Below are positions 23,505-32,201 of a stretch of 35,776 bases of DNA, piece after piece (position 1 is the stretch's first letter; each line of letters starts with the position of its first letter). Both the position numbers and the translations under genes were made by a program. The stretch is taken from the NCBI GenBank assembly GCA_023445495.1, contig JAEXLC010000128.1:1-35776 (forward strand), written 5' to 3'. Source of the DNA: Pseudomonadota bacterium (GTDB lineage Bacteria; Pseudomonadota; Alphaproteobacteria; Sphingomonadales; Sphingomonadaceae). Under the pieces are notes generated by a model. It was not told the DNA's origin. It was given only the letters and a program-made list of their open reading frames with translations, and ran no database searches.

Positions 23505-24551
23505 ATGACTCTCGCCAACGACCAGCGGACCCAGCTTGAAGCGCTGTACGAGGAGATGGCGCCCGCGCACCTGACGCCGCTGTGGGAATCGCTCGCCGAG
23601 CTGGTCCGCCCGCAGCCCAAGTCGCCGGCGCAGGTGCACCGCTGGTCCTATGCCGAAGCGCGCGACTATCTGCTGCGCGCCGGCGACCTGATCTCCGCCG
23701 AACAGGCCGAGCGCCGCGTGCTGATCCTCGAAAATCCCGGCCTGGAAGGCCAGTCGGCGGTGGTGCCCAGCCTCTATGCCGGGCTCCAGCTGATCCTGCC
23801 GGGCGAAGTCGCCCCGGCACATCGCCATGCCCAGTCGGCGCTCCGCTTCGTGATGGAAGGCGATGGCGCCTTCACCGCGGTGGACGGCGAGAAGGCGATC
23901 ATGCGCCCGTTCGATCTGGTGCTGACCCCCGGCTGGCAGTGGCACGATCACGGCAACCCCAGCGACAAGCCGATGATCTGGCTCGACGGGCTCGACATCC
24001 CGACCGTCCGCCATTTCGACGCCAGCTTCGCCGAGAAGGGCCAGGACAAGGTCACCCCCGAGACGGTCCAGCCCGGCGACACGCTGGCGCGCTATGGCCA
24101 TAACATGCGCCCGATGCGCGGCTCGCTGGCCGATCGCCGCCCGTCGCACCAGCCGCTGTTCCACTATCCCTATGCGCAGTGGCGCCCCGCGCTCGATGCG
24201 ATGGCGGCTTCGGCCGAGATCGATCCGCATCTCGGCCACGCATTGGAGTTCCTCAATCCGGCCAATGGCGGCCCGGTGATGGCGACGATCGCCGCGCATG
24301 TCCGCCTGCTGCCCGCCGGTTTCGAGACGCGTCCGCGCCGCAGCACCGACGGCACCGTGTTCGTCGTCGTCGAAGGCACCGGCACCGCGGTGATCGAGGG
24401 CCAGGAACTTGCCCTCAATCCCCGCGACATCTTCACCGTGCCGTCGTGGCACGAGCTTCGCCTGCAGGCAGGCAGCACGCTGGTGCTGTTCGGCTATTCG
24501 GACAAGGCCGCGCAGGAGAAGCTGAACCTCTACAAGGAGCAGAATTCGTGA
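23505..24551 (+). CDS. gtdA: Gentisate 1,2-dioxygenase
   Basis: This 348-aa bicupin iron enzyme opens gentisate (2,5-dihydroxybenzoate) with O2 to give maleylpyruvate. The first cupin has the metal-binding pair His106-x-His108 in 'APAHRHAQSALRFVMEG' and a later His147-x-His149 in 'GWQWHDHGN'. The C-terminal half holds a second cupin ('RRSTDGTVFVVVEGTGTAVI'). The length is as expected for the family. It is the first gene of an operon with the next two enzymes in pathway-related order, overlapping the hydrolase gene by 4 bp (GTGA). The symbol follows common use; nagI or sdgD are equivalents. Confidence 0.93.
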   Translation: MTLANDQRTQLEALYEEMAPAHLTPLWESLAELVRPQPKSPAQVHRWSYAEARDYLLRAGDLISAEQAERRVLILENPGLEGQSAVVPSLYAGLQLILPGEVAPAHRHAQSALRFVMEGDGAFTAVDGEKAIMRPFDLVLTPGWQWHDHGNPSDKPMIWLDGLDIPTVRHFDASFAEKGQDKVTPETVQPGDTLARYGHNMRPMRGSLADRRPSHQPLFHYPYAQWRPALDAMAASAEIDPHLGHALEFLNPANGGPVMATIAAHVRLLPAGFETRPRRSTDGTVFVVVEGTGTAVIEGQELALNPRDIFTVPSWHELRLQAGSTLVLFGYSDKAAQEKLNLYKEQNS

Positions 24552-25246
24552 CGACCCTCTTCGCCCCCCAGGATCCGGTGCTCGCCGCGACCAGCGACGG
24601 CAACCAGTTTCCCGTCCGCCGCGTCTTCTGCATCGGCCGCAACTATGCCGCCCATGCCCGCGAGATGGGCCGCGATCCGGACCGCGAGCCGCCCTTCTTC
24701 TTCACGAAGTGGGCCGAGACGGTGGTGCCGACCGGCACGACCATCGCCTATCCGAGCGAGACCGCGAACTTCCATTATGAAGCCGAGCTGGTGCTGGCGA
24801 TCGGCAAGGGCGGGCGCAACATCGCCGCCGCCGATGCGCTGGAGCATGTCTCTGGCTATGCCACCGGCCTCGACATGACCCGCCGCGACCTCCAGCTCGA
24901 GGCGCGCGAAAAGGGCCGCCCGTGGAGCACCGGCAAGAATGTCGAGCAGTCCTCGCCGCTCGGCCTGATCCATCCGGCGCGCGAGACCGGCCCGTTCGAC
25001 AGCGGCAGCATCAAGCTGACGGTCAATGGCGTGGTGAAGCAGGACGCCGATCTGAACGAGCTGATCTGGGACGTCCCCGATGTGGTCGCCTATGTCTCGC
25101 GCTTCTACCGGCTCGAGCCGGGCGACCTGATCTATACCGGCACTCCGGCGGGCGTCGGCGCGGTGGTCGAGGGCGACGAAGTCGTGGTGTCGATCGCGGG
25201 CCTCAGCGATTGCGTCATCAAGGTGGGAGCGCCGGCGCGTGACTGA
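24548..25246 (+). CDS. nagK: Fumarylpyruvate hydrolase (FAH family)
   Basis: This 232-aa enzyme of the fumarylacetoacetate hydrolase family has the metal-binding Glu78-x-Glu80 in 'NFHYEAELVLAIGKGGRN' and Asp109 in 'YATGLDMTRRDLQ'. 'VEQSSPLG' and 'PGDLIYTGTPAGVG' close the active site. In the gentisate pathway it splits fumarylpyruvate to fumarate and pyruvate. The start is GTG at 24548, overlapping the dioxygenase stop and preceded by AAGGAG. It overlaps the isomerase gene by 8 bp. Function is inferred from family plus the gentisate context. Confidence 0.92.
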   Translation: MTTLFAPQDPVLAATSDGNQFPVRRVFCIGRNYAAHAREMGRDPDREPPFFFTKWAETVVPTGTTIAYPSETANFHYEAELVLAIGKGGRNIAAADALEHVSGYATGLDMTRRDLQLEAREKGRPWSTGKNVEQSSPLGLIHPARETGPFDSGSIKLTVNGVVKQDADLNELIWDVPDVVAYVSRFYRLEPGDLIYTGTPAGVGAVVEGDEVVVSIAGLSDCVIKVGAPARD

Positions 25247-25880
25247 TGCGGTGACCCTGCACGGCTATTTCCGCTCGGGCGCGTCCTACCGGGTGCGCAT
25301 CGCGCTCAACCTGAAGGGCATCGCCTATGCCGATGCGTTCCACCATCTCCGCAAGGGCGAGCAGAACGCGCCCGAATATCGCGCGCTCAATCCGCAGGGG
25401 CTGCTGCCCGCGCTGGAAGTGGGTGGCGCGGTGCTGACCCAGAGCCTGGCGATCTGCGAATATCTGGACGAGGTGCATCCCGAGCCGGCGCTGCTCCCCG
25501 CCGAGCCGATCGCTCGCGCCAAGGTCCGCGCCTTCGCCCAGGTGATCGCCTGCGACACCCATCCGGTGCAGAACCTCAAGGTGCTGGCGAACCTGCGCGC
25601 GCTCGGGCTCGACGAGGCGCAGGTCAATGGCTGGGCGGCGAAGGTGATCGAGGACGGACTCGACGCCTGCAGCGCGCTGATCGCCGATGTCGCCGGCACC
25701 TATTGCTTCGGCGACACGGTCAGCCTGGCGGACCTGTTCCTGGTGCCCCAGCTGGTCAATGCGCGGCGCTTCGGTGTGGATCTGCAGCGCTGGCCGAAAC
25801 TGCTCGAGATCGAGCGCGCCTGCCTGGCGCTCGATGCGTTTGCCAAGGCGGCGCCGGAGAACCAGCCCGACGCCGAATGA
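25239..25880 (+). CDS. nagL: Maleylpyruvate/maleylacetoacetate isomerase (zeta GST)
   Basis: This 213-aa glutathione-S-transferase-fold protein has the zeta-class signature 'SGASYRVRIALNLKGIAY', where the serine/cysteine loop binds glutathione. It also has 'TQSLAICEYLDEVHPEPALLP' and the C-terminal helical domain 'FGDTVSLADLFLVPQLVNA'. It should convert maleylpyruvate to fumarylpyruvate with glutathione as cofactor, completing the gentisate route. GTG 25239 is the start and overlaps the hydrolase gene by 8 bp; a GTG four codons later is possible. The maleylacetoacetate isomerase (MaiA) role in tyrosine breakdown is excluded only by context. Confidence 0.92.
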   Translation: MTDAVTLHGYFRSGASYRVRIALNLKGIAYADAFHHLRKGEQNAPEYRALNPQGLLPALEVGGAVLTQSLAICEYLDEVHPEPALLPAEPIARAKVRAFAQVIACDTHPVQNLKVLANLRALGLDEAQVNGWAAKVIEDGLDACSALIADVAGTYCFGDTVSLADLFLVPQLVNARRFGVDLQRWPKLLEIERACLALDAFAKAAPENQPDAE

Positions 25881-25916
25881 ACCGACCCGAATACGGGCGG
25901 ATAGAAGGAGGACAGG

Positions 25917-27494
25917 ATGACCGGATTTCCGATGCACCGCCGCGCCCTGATCGGCGCGGCCGGATCGACCTTTCTGGCGAGCCTTGCCGCCCGGGCACGC
26001 GTGCCGAGGGGCTCCCGGTCCAATCTGATCCTGTTCTTCCCCGATGAGATGCGGGCGGATTCGCTGGCGTGCTACGGCAATCCGGTCACCCGCACCCCGG
26101 CCTTCGATCTGCTGGCGAAGCAGGGCACCCGCTTCGCCAATTGTCATGTCCAGACGCCGATATGTGCAGCCTCGCGCTGCTCGATGCTCACCGGGCTGCC
26201 GACCAGCGCCACCGGGCATCGCGGCTTCGGCTATCTGCTCCAGCCCGATGAGCCCAACCTGTTCCGCACGCTGCGCGAGGGCGGCTACGACACCTATTTC
26301 TTCGGCAAGAACGATGTGCTGGCGCCCGAGACCTTTGCGCGCAGCCTGACCGACTGGGCCGATCCGCCCGCGCCGGGCGCGGCGCCGGGCGATCATGCTC
26401 CCGGCGCGCGGCGCGGCAAGCTCGACGGGCCGACGACGATGCTGCTGCCCGCCACCGGCGATCGCCGCGCGACCAGCGACTACGGCATCCTCAAGCGCGC
26501 GATCCAGGTGATCGAGCGCCGCGAGCAGGACCGGCCCTTCTGCCTGTTCCTCCCCGTTTTCCAGCCGCATCCGCCCTATCATGCGCCCGACGGCTTCCAG
26601 GACATGTACAAGCCCGGCGACCTGCCGCCGCTGATCCCGCCGGGCACCAAGGGACGTCCAGCCTATCACGCTGCGATCCGCGAGAAGTACCGTCTGAACG
26701 AAGTCGACGATGCGGTGCTGCGTCAGGTCCGCGCCACTTACTACGGCCAGGTTTCCTATACCGACTGGCTGCTTGGCGAGCTGATGGAAGCGCTGGAGCG
26801 CACCGGCCGCGACAAGGATACCGCGCTGCTCGTCAGCTCGGATCATGGCGATTATGCCGGCGATTACGGGCTGATCGAGAAATGGCATGGTGGGCTCGAG
26901 ACCTGCCTCACCCATGTCCCGATGATCGGCCGCGTGCCCGGCGGCGTCGCCGGCCATATCGCGACCGGCATGACCGAGCTGTACGACGTGCTGCCGACTT
27001 TCCTCGATCTCGCCGGCCTGTCTTCCACCCACACCAATTTCGCCCGCTCGATGATGCCGCAACTGCGGGGTGGCCAGGGCGATCCGAACCGCGCTGCCTT
27101 CACCGAGGCGGGGATGAATATCTACGAGCCCCAGGCCTTCGATTCCCCCTCGGGCGGGCTCTATGCGCGCAAGTCGGAGCTGGCGGCGGAGCAGCCGGCG
27201 CTGGTCGGCCGCGCGGCGTCGGTGCGCACCCAGCGCTACACCTTCGTCCAGCGCCCGCAGGGGCTGAGCGAGCTCTATGATCGCCAGGCCGATCCGCAGG
27301 AGCTGAACAACCTGATCGGCCAGCGCAGCCATGCCAGGGTGCAGGACGCGCTCGAGCGCCGGCTGCTCGACTGGTACATCAACACCACCGGCGTCCCCGC
27401 CGATCTGCGCAACAGCCGCGACGTCCCCAATTTCACTGCGCCGCTCGCCCCCAAGGGCGATGCCGCCGCCGCGAACGCTATCCTGGACAAGTGA
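25917..27494 (+). CDS. Sulfatase, Tat-exported, with CAASR and GKND motifs
   Basis: This 525-aa family S1 sulfatase has a twin-arginine-like signal (HRRALIGAAGSTFLASLAA). 'FFPDEMRADSLACYGN' replaces the usual DD pair by Asp43-Glu44. The formylglycine site is Cys83-Ala-Ala-Ser-Arg87 followed by 'CSMLTG'. GKNDVL (130-135) stands where most sulfatases have GKWH, so the conserved His is missing and Asp133 is present. 'SSDHGDYAGDYG' and 'EKWHGGLETCLTHVP' complete the core. GGAGG five bases before ATG 25917 fixes the start. It lies 36 bp after the isomerase gene, placing a sulfatase inside the aromatic operon. Family is certain; the substrate class differs from the two upstream sulfatases. Confidence 0.92.
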   Translation: MTGFPMHRRALIGAAGSTFLASLAARARVPRGSRSNLILFFPDEMRADSLACYGNPVTRTPAFDLLAKQGTRFANCHVQTPICAASRCSMLTGLPTSATGHRGFGYLLQPDEPNLFRTLREGGYDTYFFGKNDVLAPETFARSLTDWADPPAPGAAPGDHAPGARRGKLDGPTTMLLPATGDRRATSDYGILKRAIQVIERREQDRPFCLFLPVFQPHPPYHAPDGFQDMYKPGDLPPLIPPGTKGRPAYHAAIREKYRLNEVDDAVLRQVRATYYGQVSYTDWLLGELMEALERTGRDKDTALLVSSDHGDYAGDYGLIEKWHGGLETCLTHVPMIGRVPGGVAGHIATGMTELYDVLPTFLDLAGLSSTHTNFARSMMPQLRGGQGDPNRAAFTEAGMNIYEPQAFDSPSGGLYARKSELAAEQPALVGRAASVRTQRYTFVQRPQGLSELYDRQADPQELNNLIGQRSHARVQDALERRLLDWYINTTGVPADLRNSRDVPNFTAPLAPKGDAAAANAILDK

Positions 27495-27499
27495 GGCCG

Positions 27500-29056
27500 A
27501 TGATGACCAAGCCGCTGCGCCTTCTCGCACTTCCGCTCATGGCAACGTTGTCGGCGGCCGCCGCACCGAATGATCCCACGCGCGTCACCATTGCCTCGGG
27601 GCCGATCCAGGGCAGTGAAGAGGGCGCGGTGATTGCGTTCCGCGGCATTCCCTATGCGACCGCTCCGGTCGCGGATCTTCGCTGGCGCGCCCCGCAGCCG
27701 GTTTCGCCCTGGACGCAGGTGAGGGAGACGAAGGATTTCGCGCCCGTCTGCATGCAGCAGATGATCCCGATGGACGAGCCGCAGTTAACTTCCGCGTCCG
27801 AAGACTGTCTGTTTGTGAACGTTTGGAAGCCTGTGTCTGTTTCGGCCAGGCTCCGCCCGGTGGTGGTCTGGATCCATGGCGGCGGCCTGATGAACGGCGG
27901 CAGTGCCTCCCGGATCTTCGACGGCGCAACCTTTGCGAAGAACGGCATCGTAACCGTTACGCTCAACTACCGCCTCGGCCGCTTCGGCTTCTTCGCCCAC
28001 CCGGCTCTTACCGCCGCGAAGGAGGGGCCAACCGGCAATTTCGGCTTCATGGACCAGATCGCCGCGCTCAAGTGGGTGCAGGCCAATATCGCCAAATTCG
28101 GCGGCGATCCCAGGCAGGTAACCGTCGTGGGGGAGTCGGCCGGCGGCATCTCGATCCTCACTCTGATGGGCTCGCCGGCGGCCAAGGGGCTGTTCGCCCG
28201 CGCGGTGGTGATGTCGGGTGGCGGCCGCAGCCTGCTCGCCCCCAAGACGCTGCCCGAGGCCGAGCGCTTCGGCGAGAATTTCGCCCGTAGTACAGGCATT
28301 TCCGCCTCGGGCCCGGCCGCGCTGGCGCAGCTGCGCGCCTTGCCGGCGGCGACGGTCTCCGAAGGCGTGTTCATGGCGATCGGCAAGGTCCCGGGCGGCG
28401 ACACCTATGTCGGCGGCGGCATGATCGACGGAACCGTGATCACCGGCGCGACCGAGGACATCTTCCGCGCCGGCAAGCAGGCGAAAGTGCCGCTGATCGT
28501 CGGCGCGACCTCGGACGACGCCCCGATCGGCGCCCGCCCGGGCGACAAGGACGCGCTGTTCGCTGCCTTCGGCGCGAAACAGGCTGCTGCACGCGCCGCC
28601 TATGATCCCGAGGGCACGCGCGATGCCGATCTCGTCCGCCGGGCCATGGCCCGCGACCGAGCCTTCCTCGAGCCGTCCCGCTTCATCGCAACCTCGGTGG
28701 CGCGCACGGGCCAGCCGGTCTGGTTCTACCGCTTCTCCTATGTCGCCCAGTCGCTGCAGCCCTCGCCGGGCGCGCGCCATGCCAGCGACGTGCCCTACAT
28801 GTTCGGCACGGTGGCGGCGCGCTATGGCGACAAGCTGGCCCCGCGCGACGTCCAGCTCTCCGACACCTTCCACGCCTATGTCGAGAATTTCGCCCGGGGC
28901 GGCAATCCGAACGGCGCCGGCCAGCCGGCCTGGGCGCCGTTCCGCGCCGGCGACAAGCTGCTGCTCGACCTGGCGGCGGACGGCCAGGCGCGGATGACCC
29001 GCGATCCCTTCGCGGCCCGGCTCGACGCGACGGAGGCGCTGGCCGGGCAGCGGTGA
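27500..29056 (+). CDS. Type-B carboxylesterase, exported
   Basis: This 518-aa alpha/beta-hydrolase esterase has a Sec signal at about 1-22. The oxyanion motif is 'WIHGGGLMNGG' and the nucleophile elbow is Gly211-Glu-Ser213-Ala-Gly-Gly. The acidic residue lies in 'GATSDDAPI', where Asp occupies the usual Glu position. The catalytic His is in 'RHASDVPYMFG'. 'SEDCLFVNVW' is a family hallmark. It cleaves carboxylic esters in the periplasm or outside. ATG 27500 (or the adjacent 27503) is preferred; a GTG overlapping the sulfatase stop is an alternative. Its place after the sulfatase suggests the two enzymes trim ester and sulfate groups from one substrate before gentisate cleavage. Confidence 0.92.
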   Translation: MMTKPLRLLALPLMATLSAAAAPNDPTRVTIASGPIQGSEEGAVIAFRGIPYATAPVADLRWRAPQPVSPWTQVRETKDFAPVCMQQMIPMDEPQLTSASEDCLFVNVWKPVSVSARLRPVVVWIHGGGLMNGGSASRIFDGATFAKNGIVTVTLNYRLGRFGFFAHPALTAAKEGPTGNFGFMDQIAALKWVQANIAKFGGDPRQVTVVGESAGGISILTLMGSPAAKGLFARAVVMSGGGRSLLAPKTLPEAERFGENFARSTGISASGPAALAQLRALPAATVSEGVFMAIGKVPGGDTYVGGGMIDGTVITGATEDIFRAGKQAKVPLIVGATSDDAPIGARPGDKDALFAAFGAKQAAARAAYDPEGTRDADLVRRAMARDRAFLEPSRFIATSVARTGQPVWFYRFSYVAQSLQPSPGARHASDVPYMFGTVAARYGDKLAPRDVQLSDTFHAYVENFARGGNPNGAGQPAWAPFRAGDKLLLDLAADGQARMTRDPFAARLDATEALAGQR

Positions 29057-29227
29057 TCCCGCGCTAAGACCTATGGATGGTGGCGATCCGAGGCCTCCCG
29101 CCGCATTTTCGATCGCGTCGCACACAGGCGGCGGCACCCACCTCGTCGAAGGACAGGCGCAGGCTCCGACCGGCTTTCACGGGATTGCGGGCGCGGCGGC
29201 GCATGTCTCTTCCACCGGAGAGAGCCG

Positions 29228-30631
29228 ATGATCCTCGACGCCCCGGCGCAATCGACCCTGGCTGCGGCGGAAACGCCGGCATCGATCTTCAACCGCTTCG
29301 GCCGCCAGGTCCGGGTGCCGCACTGGTCGGCACCGGCGCTGCAGCAATATCGCGCCTATCTCGGGCCCGCGCTGCTCGTCAGCGTCGGCTATATGGATCC
29401 GGGCAACTGGGGCACCGACCTGCAGGCCGGGGCGCTCTATCAATATGGGCTGCTCTGGGTGGTCGCGCTGGCCAGCGCCATGGCGATCGTCCTGCAGTTG
29501 CTGGCTGCCCGGCTGGGCATCGTCTCGGGCCGAAATCTCGCCGAGGCGTGCCGCGCCTGGTATCCGTCCTGGTGCCGGATGCCGCTATGGATCCTGTGCG
29601 AGATCGCGATCGCGGCATGCGACCTCGCCGAAGTGCTGGGCTCGGCGGTGGCGATCAACCTGCTGTTCGGCGTGCCGTTGTTCTGGGCGGTGGTGATGAC
29701 CGCGGCCGATGTGTTCCTGCTCCTGCTGCTCCAGCATCACGGGATGCGGACGATCGAGCGCGTCGTGCTGGTGCTGGTGCTGACCATCGCCGGCTCCTTC
29801 TTCGTCGAGCTGTTCGTGATGCCGGGCACCCGCCCCGATTTCCAGCAGATCGGCGCCGCGCTGGTCCTTCCCACCCTGGCCACCGCCGGTATGGCCAGCG
29901 TCGCGGTGGGCATCATCGGGGCGACCGTGATGCCGCATAATCTCTATCTGCATTCCGCCCTGGTCCAGAGCCGCACCGTCGAGCAGGATACTCCGTCGAA
30001 GAAGGTCGCCCTGCACTGCAACGCGATCGATACCGGCATTTCGCTGTCGCTCGCCTTTCTGGTGAACGCCGCGATCCTGATCCTCGCGGCGGTGGTGTTC
30101 CACGGGCGCAGCGAGCTGGTGCTCGACGGGCATCGCTATGTGCTGGGCGACGATACCGACTGGATCCGCGTGGCCTATCTCACCTTCGCCCCGGCGATCG
30201 GCTCCGCGCTGGCCAGCGTGATCTTCGCGGTGGCGCTGCTTGCATCGGGCCAGTCGAGCACGATCACCGGCACGATCGCAGGCCAGGTGGTGATGGAGGG
30301 GTTCATGCACTGGCGGATCGCGCCGTGGAAGCGGCGGATCGTCACGCGCGCGATGGCGATCATTCCGGCGGTCATCGTGATCGGCCTGCGCGGCGACGGC
30401 AGCGTCAACGACCTGCTGGTGCTGAGTCAGGTGGTGCTGGCGATGCAGCTGCCCTTCGCGATGTTCCCGCTGCTCCACTTCATGAGCGCGCGGCGCTTCG
30501 TGCCGGACTGGCCGACGCCCAGGCTGCTCCTGTCGCTCGGCTGGGTGACGGCGATCGTGATCACGCTGTTCGACTTGGTCGGGCTGCCGGGCAGCATCGC
30601 CGATGCCGTGCGCATCCTGGCCGGCGGCTGA
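29228..30631 (+). CDS. mntH: Nramp-family divalent metal (Mn2+) transporter
   Basis: This 467-aa inner-membrane protein has about 11 hydrophobic spans. The metal site is intact: Asp57-Pro-Gly-Asn60 in span 1 and Met235-Pro-His-Asn238 in span 6 ('GATVMPHNLYLHS'). The Met favours Mn2+, Fe2+ and similar ions over Ca2+/Mg2+. 'GQSSTITGTIAGQVVMEGF' is the family signature near span 8. GGAGAG precedes ATG 29228. The 171-bp region upstream holds no regulator site or riboswitch that I can support. It is not linked functionally to the catabolic genes. Confidence 0.93.
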   Translation: MILDAPAQSTLAAAETPASIFNRFGRQVRVPHWSAPALQQYRAYLGPALLVSVGYMDPGNWGTDLQAGALYQYGLLWVVALASAMAIVLQLLAARLGIVSGRNLAEACRAWYPSWCRMPLWILCEIAIAACDLAEVLGSAVAINLLFGVPLFWAVVMTAADVFLLLLLQHHGMRTIERVVLVLVLTIAGSFFVELFVMPGTRPDFQQIGAALVLPTLATAGMASVAVGIIGATVMPHNLYLHSALVQSRTVEQDTPSKKVALHCNAIDTGISLSLAFLVNAAILILAAVVFHGRSELVLDGHRYVLGDDTDWIRVAYLTFAPAIGSALASVIFAVALLASGQSSTITGTIAGQVVMEGFMHWRIAPWKRRIVTRAMAIIPAVIVIGLRGDGSVNDLLVLSQVVLAMQLPFAMFPLLHFMSARRFVPDWPTPRLLLSLGWVTAIVITLFDLVGLPGSIADAVRILAGG

Positions 30632-30726
30632 GCGCTTCCCAAACCAGCGTATGATACCGTGCCGCCGGTGTGCGGCTAGACAGGGCAGGACCAATGCTGG
30701 CCGCAGCATCCTTCCCGGAGAACGTC

Positions 30727-31848
30727 ATGAACCGCCCGAAATTGTTCGAACCGCTCCAGCTGGGGTCGCTCAAGCTCGACAACCGCATCGTGATCGCGCC
30801 GATGTGCCAATATTCGGCGCAGGATGGCCAGATGACCGACTGGCACCTGATGCATCTCGGCCATCTGGCGCTTTCGGGCGCGGGGCTGCTGACGATCGAA
30901 GCGACCGCGGTGACTCCGGAGGGACGGATCACGCCGTCCGATGTCGGCTTGTGGGACGACGAGACCGAGGCGGCGATGCGGCGCGTGATCGATGCGGTGC
31001 GGAGCTGGTCGTCGATGCCGATCGCGATCCAGCTTGCCCATGCCGGCCGCAAGGCTTCGGCCGAAGTGCCCTGGCGCGGCGGGCGCCATATCGCCCAGCA
31101 TGATCCGCGCGCCTGGCAGACGCTCGCGCCTTCGGCCGTGCCGCTCAGCACCGGCGGCATCACTCCGGTGGCGCTCGACAAGGATGGCCTGGACCGGCTG
31201 CGCGATGCCTTCGCCCAGAGCGCGCGGCGAGCGGGGCGGCTCGGGCTGGATGCGGTGCAGGTCCATGCCGCGCACGGCTATCTGCTTCACCAGTTCCTCT
31301 CGCCCTTCTCGAACAAGCGCGAGGATGACTATGGCGGTTCGCTGGAGAACCGGATGCGGTTTCCGCTCGAGATATTCGACGCGATCCGCGCGGCCTTTCC
31401 GCACGACCGGCCGGTGACCGTGCGCATCTCGGGGACGGACTGGATCGACGGCGGCGCGACGATCGAGGAAGGCGTGGCCTTCGCCCGGGCGCTCGCCGCG
31501 CGCGGTTGTGCGGCGCTCAACGTCACGAGCGGCGGGCTCGATCCGGTCCAGCGGATCGAGGACGGGCCCAATTATCAGGTCCCCTTTGCCCGTGCGGTGA
31601 AGCAGGCGGTTTCGATCCCGGTCGCGGCAGTGGGTCTCATCACCGAATTCGAGCAGGCCGAGGCGATCATCGGTACCGGCGATGCCGATCTCGTCGCGAT
31701 CGCGCGTGCCGCGCTCTACGACCCGCGCTGGCCCTGGCACGCCGCCGCGCATCTGGGCGGCCATGTGCGCGCGCCGTCGCAATATCTGCGCTCCCAGCCC
31801 CGGCAATATGGCACGCTCTTCGATTTCGACGAGTGGGAAGAAAACTGA
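30727..31848 (+). CDS. NADH:flavin oxidoreductase, YqjM-type old yellow enzyme
   Basis: This 373-aa FMN TIM-barrel enzyme reduces activated C=C bonds with NAD(P)H. 'IAPMCQYSA' carries the flavin-tuning Cys27 typical of the thermophilic-like/YqjM class, and His180/His183 in 'VQVHAAHGYLLHQF' bind the substrate carbonyl. 'KREDDYGGSLENRMRF' is the barrel signature. GGAGAACGTC precedes ATG 30727; the open frame extends 19 codons upstream without support. A terminator-like hairpin follows. The physiological substrate is unknown; xenobiotic or stress-related enones are typical. Confidence 0.93.
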   Translation: MNRPKLFEPLQLGSLKLDNRIVIAPMCQYSAQDGQMTDWHLMHLGHLALSGAGLLTIEATAVTPEGRITPSDVGLWDDETEAAMRRVIDAVRSWSSMPIAIQLAHAGRKASAEVPWRGGRHIAQHDPRAWQTLAPSAVPLSTGGITPVALDKDGLDRLRDAFAQSARRAGRLGLDAVQVHAAHGYLLHQFLSPFSNKREDDYGGSLENRMRFPLEIFDAIRAAFPHDRPVTVRISGTDWIDGGATIEEGVAFARALAARGCAALNVTSGGLDPVQRIEDGPNYQVPFARAVKQAVSIPVAAVGLITEFEQAEAIIGTGDADLVAIARAALYDPRWPWHAAAHLGGHVRAPSQYLRSQPRQYGTLFDFDEWEEN

Positions 31849-31881
31849 GCCGAAGACCTTGGTGCTCAGTACGAATTTGCA

Positions 31882-31910
31882 GGGTGGAACCAGTGGTTCC
31901 GCCCCGTTTT
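31882..31910 (+). terminator. Rho-independent terminator after the old yellow enzyme
   Basis: GGGTGGAAC, loop CAGTG and GTTCCGCCC form a 9-bp stem with one G-T pair, followed by CGTTTTG. It lies 34 bp after the stop codon of the upstream gene. The central GGAACCA/TGGTTCC arms are also a near-perfect DNA palindrome. Confidence 0.7.
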
Positions 31911-31914
31911 GTCG

Positions 31915-32201
31915 TGGCTGAAAGACAATATCTCAGAATAATGAATATTATGTCCGTATGGTCGAAGTATCGACAAAAGATTCTTGGTGATGAATGCCGC
32001 TTTCTGCAGATATCGTCCGTTATTTTCGCCAAATAAATCTTTGTATGGATGTTATATATCGAGAGTTCGTCGATATCTGATCTGACGGTGATGATGTGCA
32101 ATCGGGTGCAGCATCGCAGCTTCAATGGAGTGGTCCGCCGACCAATTCCATTCCGGAGTGAAGAATATCGTCGGGTCAAATATCAACGGAAGGAAATAGC
32201 C
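31915..32201 (+). promoter_or_regulatory. AT-rich leader with inverted repeats
   Basis: This gap before the 179-aa gene is clearly richer in A and T than the rest of the window. It has no convincing gene on either strand. It holds two inverted repeats with TCGA-type arms: GTCGA-agta-TCGAC (31961-31974) and ATATCGA-gagttcg-TCGATAT (32056-32076). The second adjoins TTATATAT, a plausible -10. These could be operators of a regulated promoter with a leader of about 130 bases. No -35 with standard spacing was found, so the assignment is tentative. Confidence 0.4.

Noticed and set aside
25218..27530. A 770-codon open frame antisense to the isomerase and sulfatase genes
   Set aside because: Composition is Arg/Gly/Ala-rich low-complexity typical of antisense frames in GC-rich DNA, and the opposite strand carries clear family motifs throughout.
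29057..29227. A manganese riboswitch or MntR site before the Nramp gene
   Set aside because: No yybP-ykoY-type core or clear palindrome is visible in the 171-bp gap.
31667..32179. A 170-codon minus-strand frame across the AT-rich gap
   Set aside because: Half of it is antisense to the old yellow enzyme, with no ribosome site or recognisable domain.
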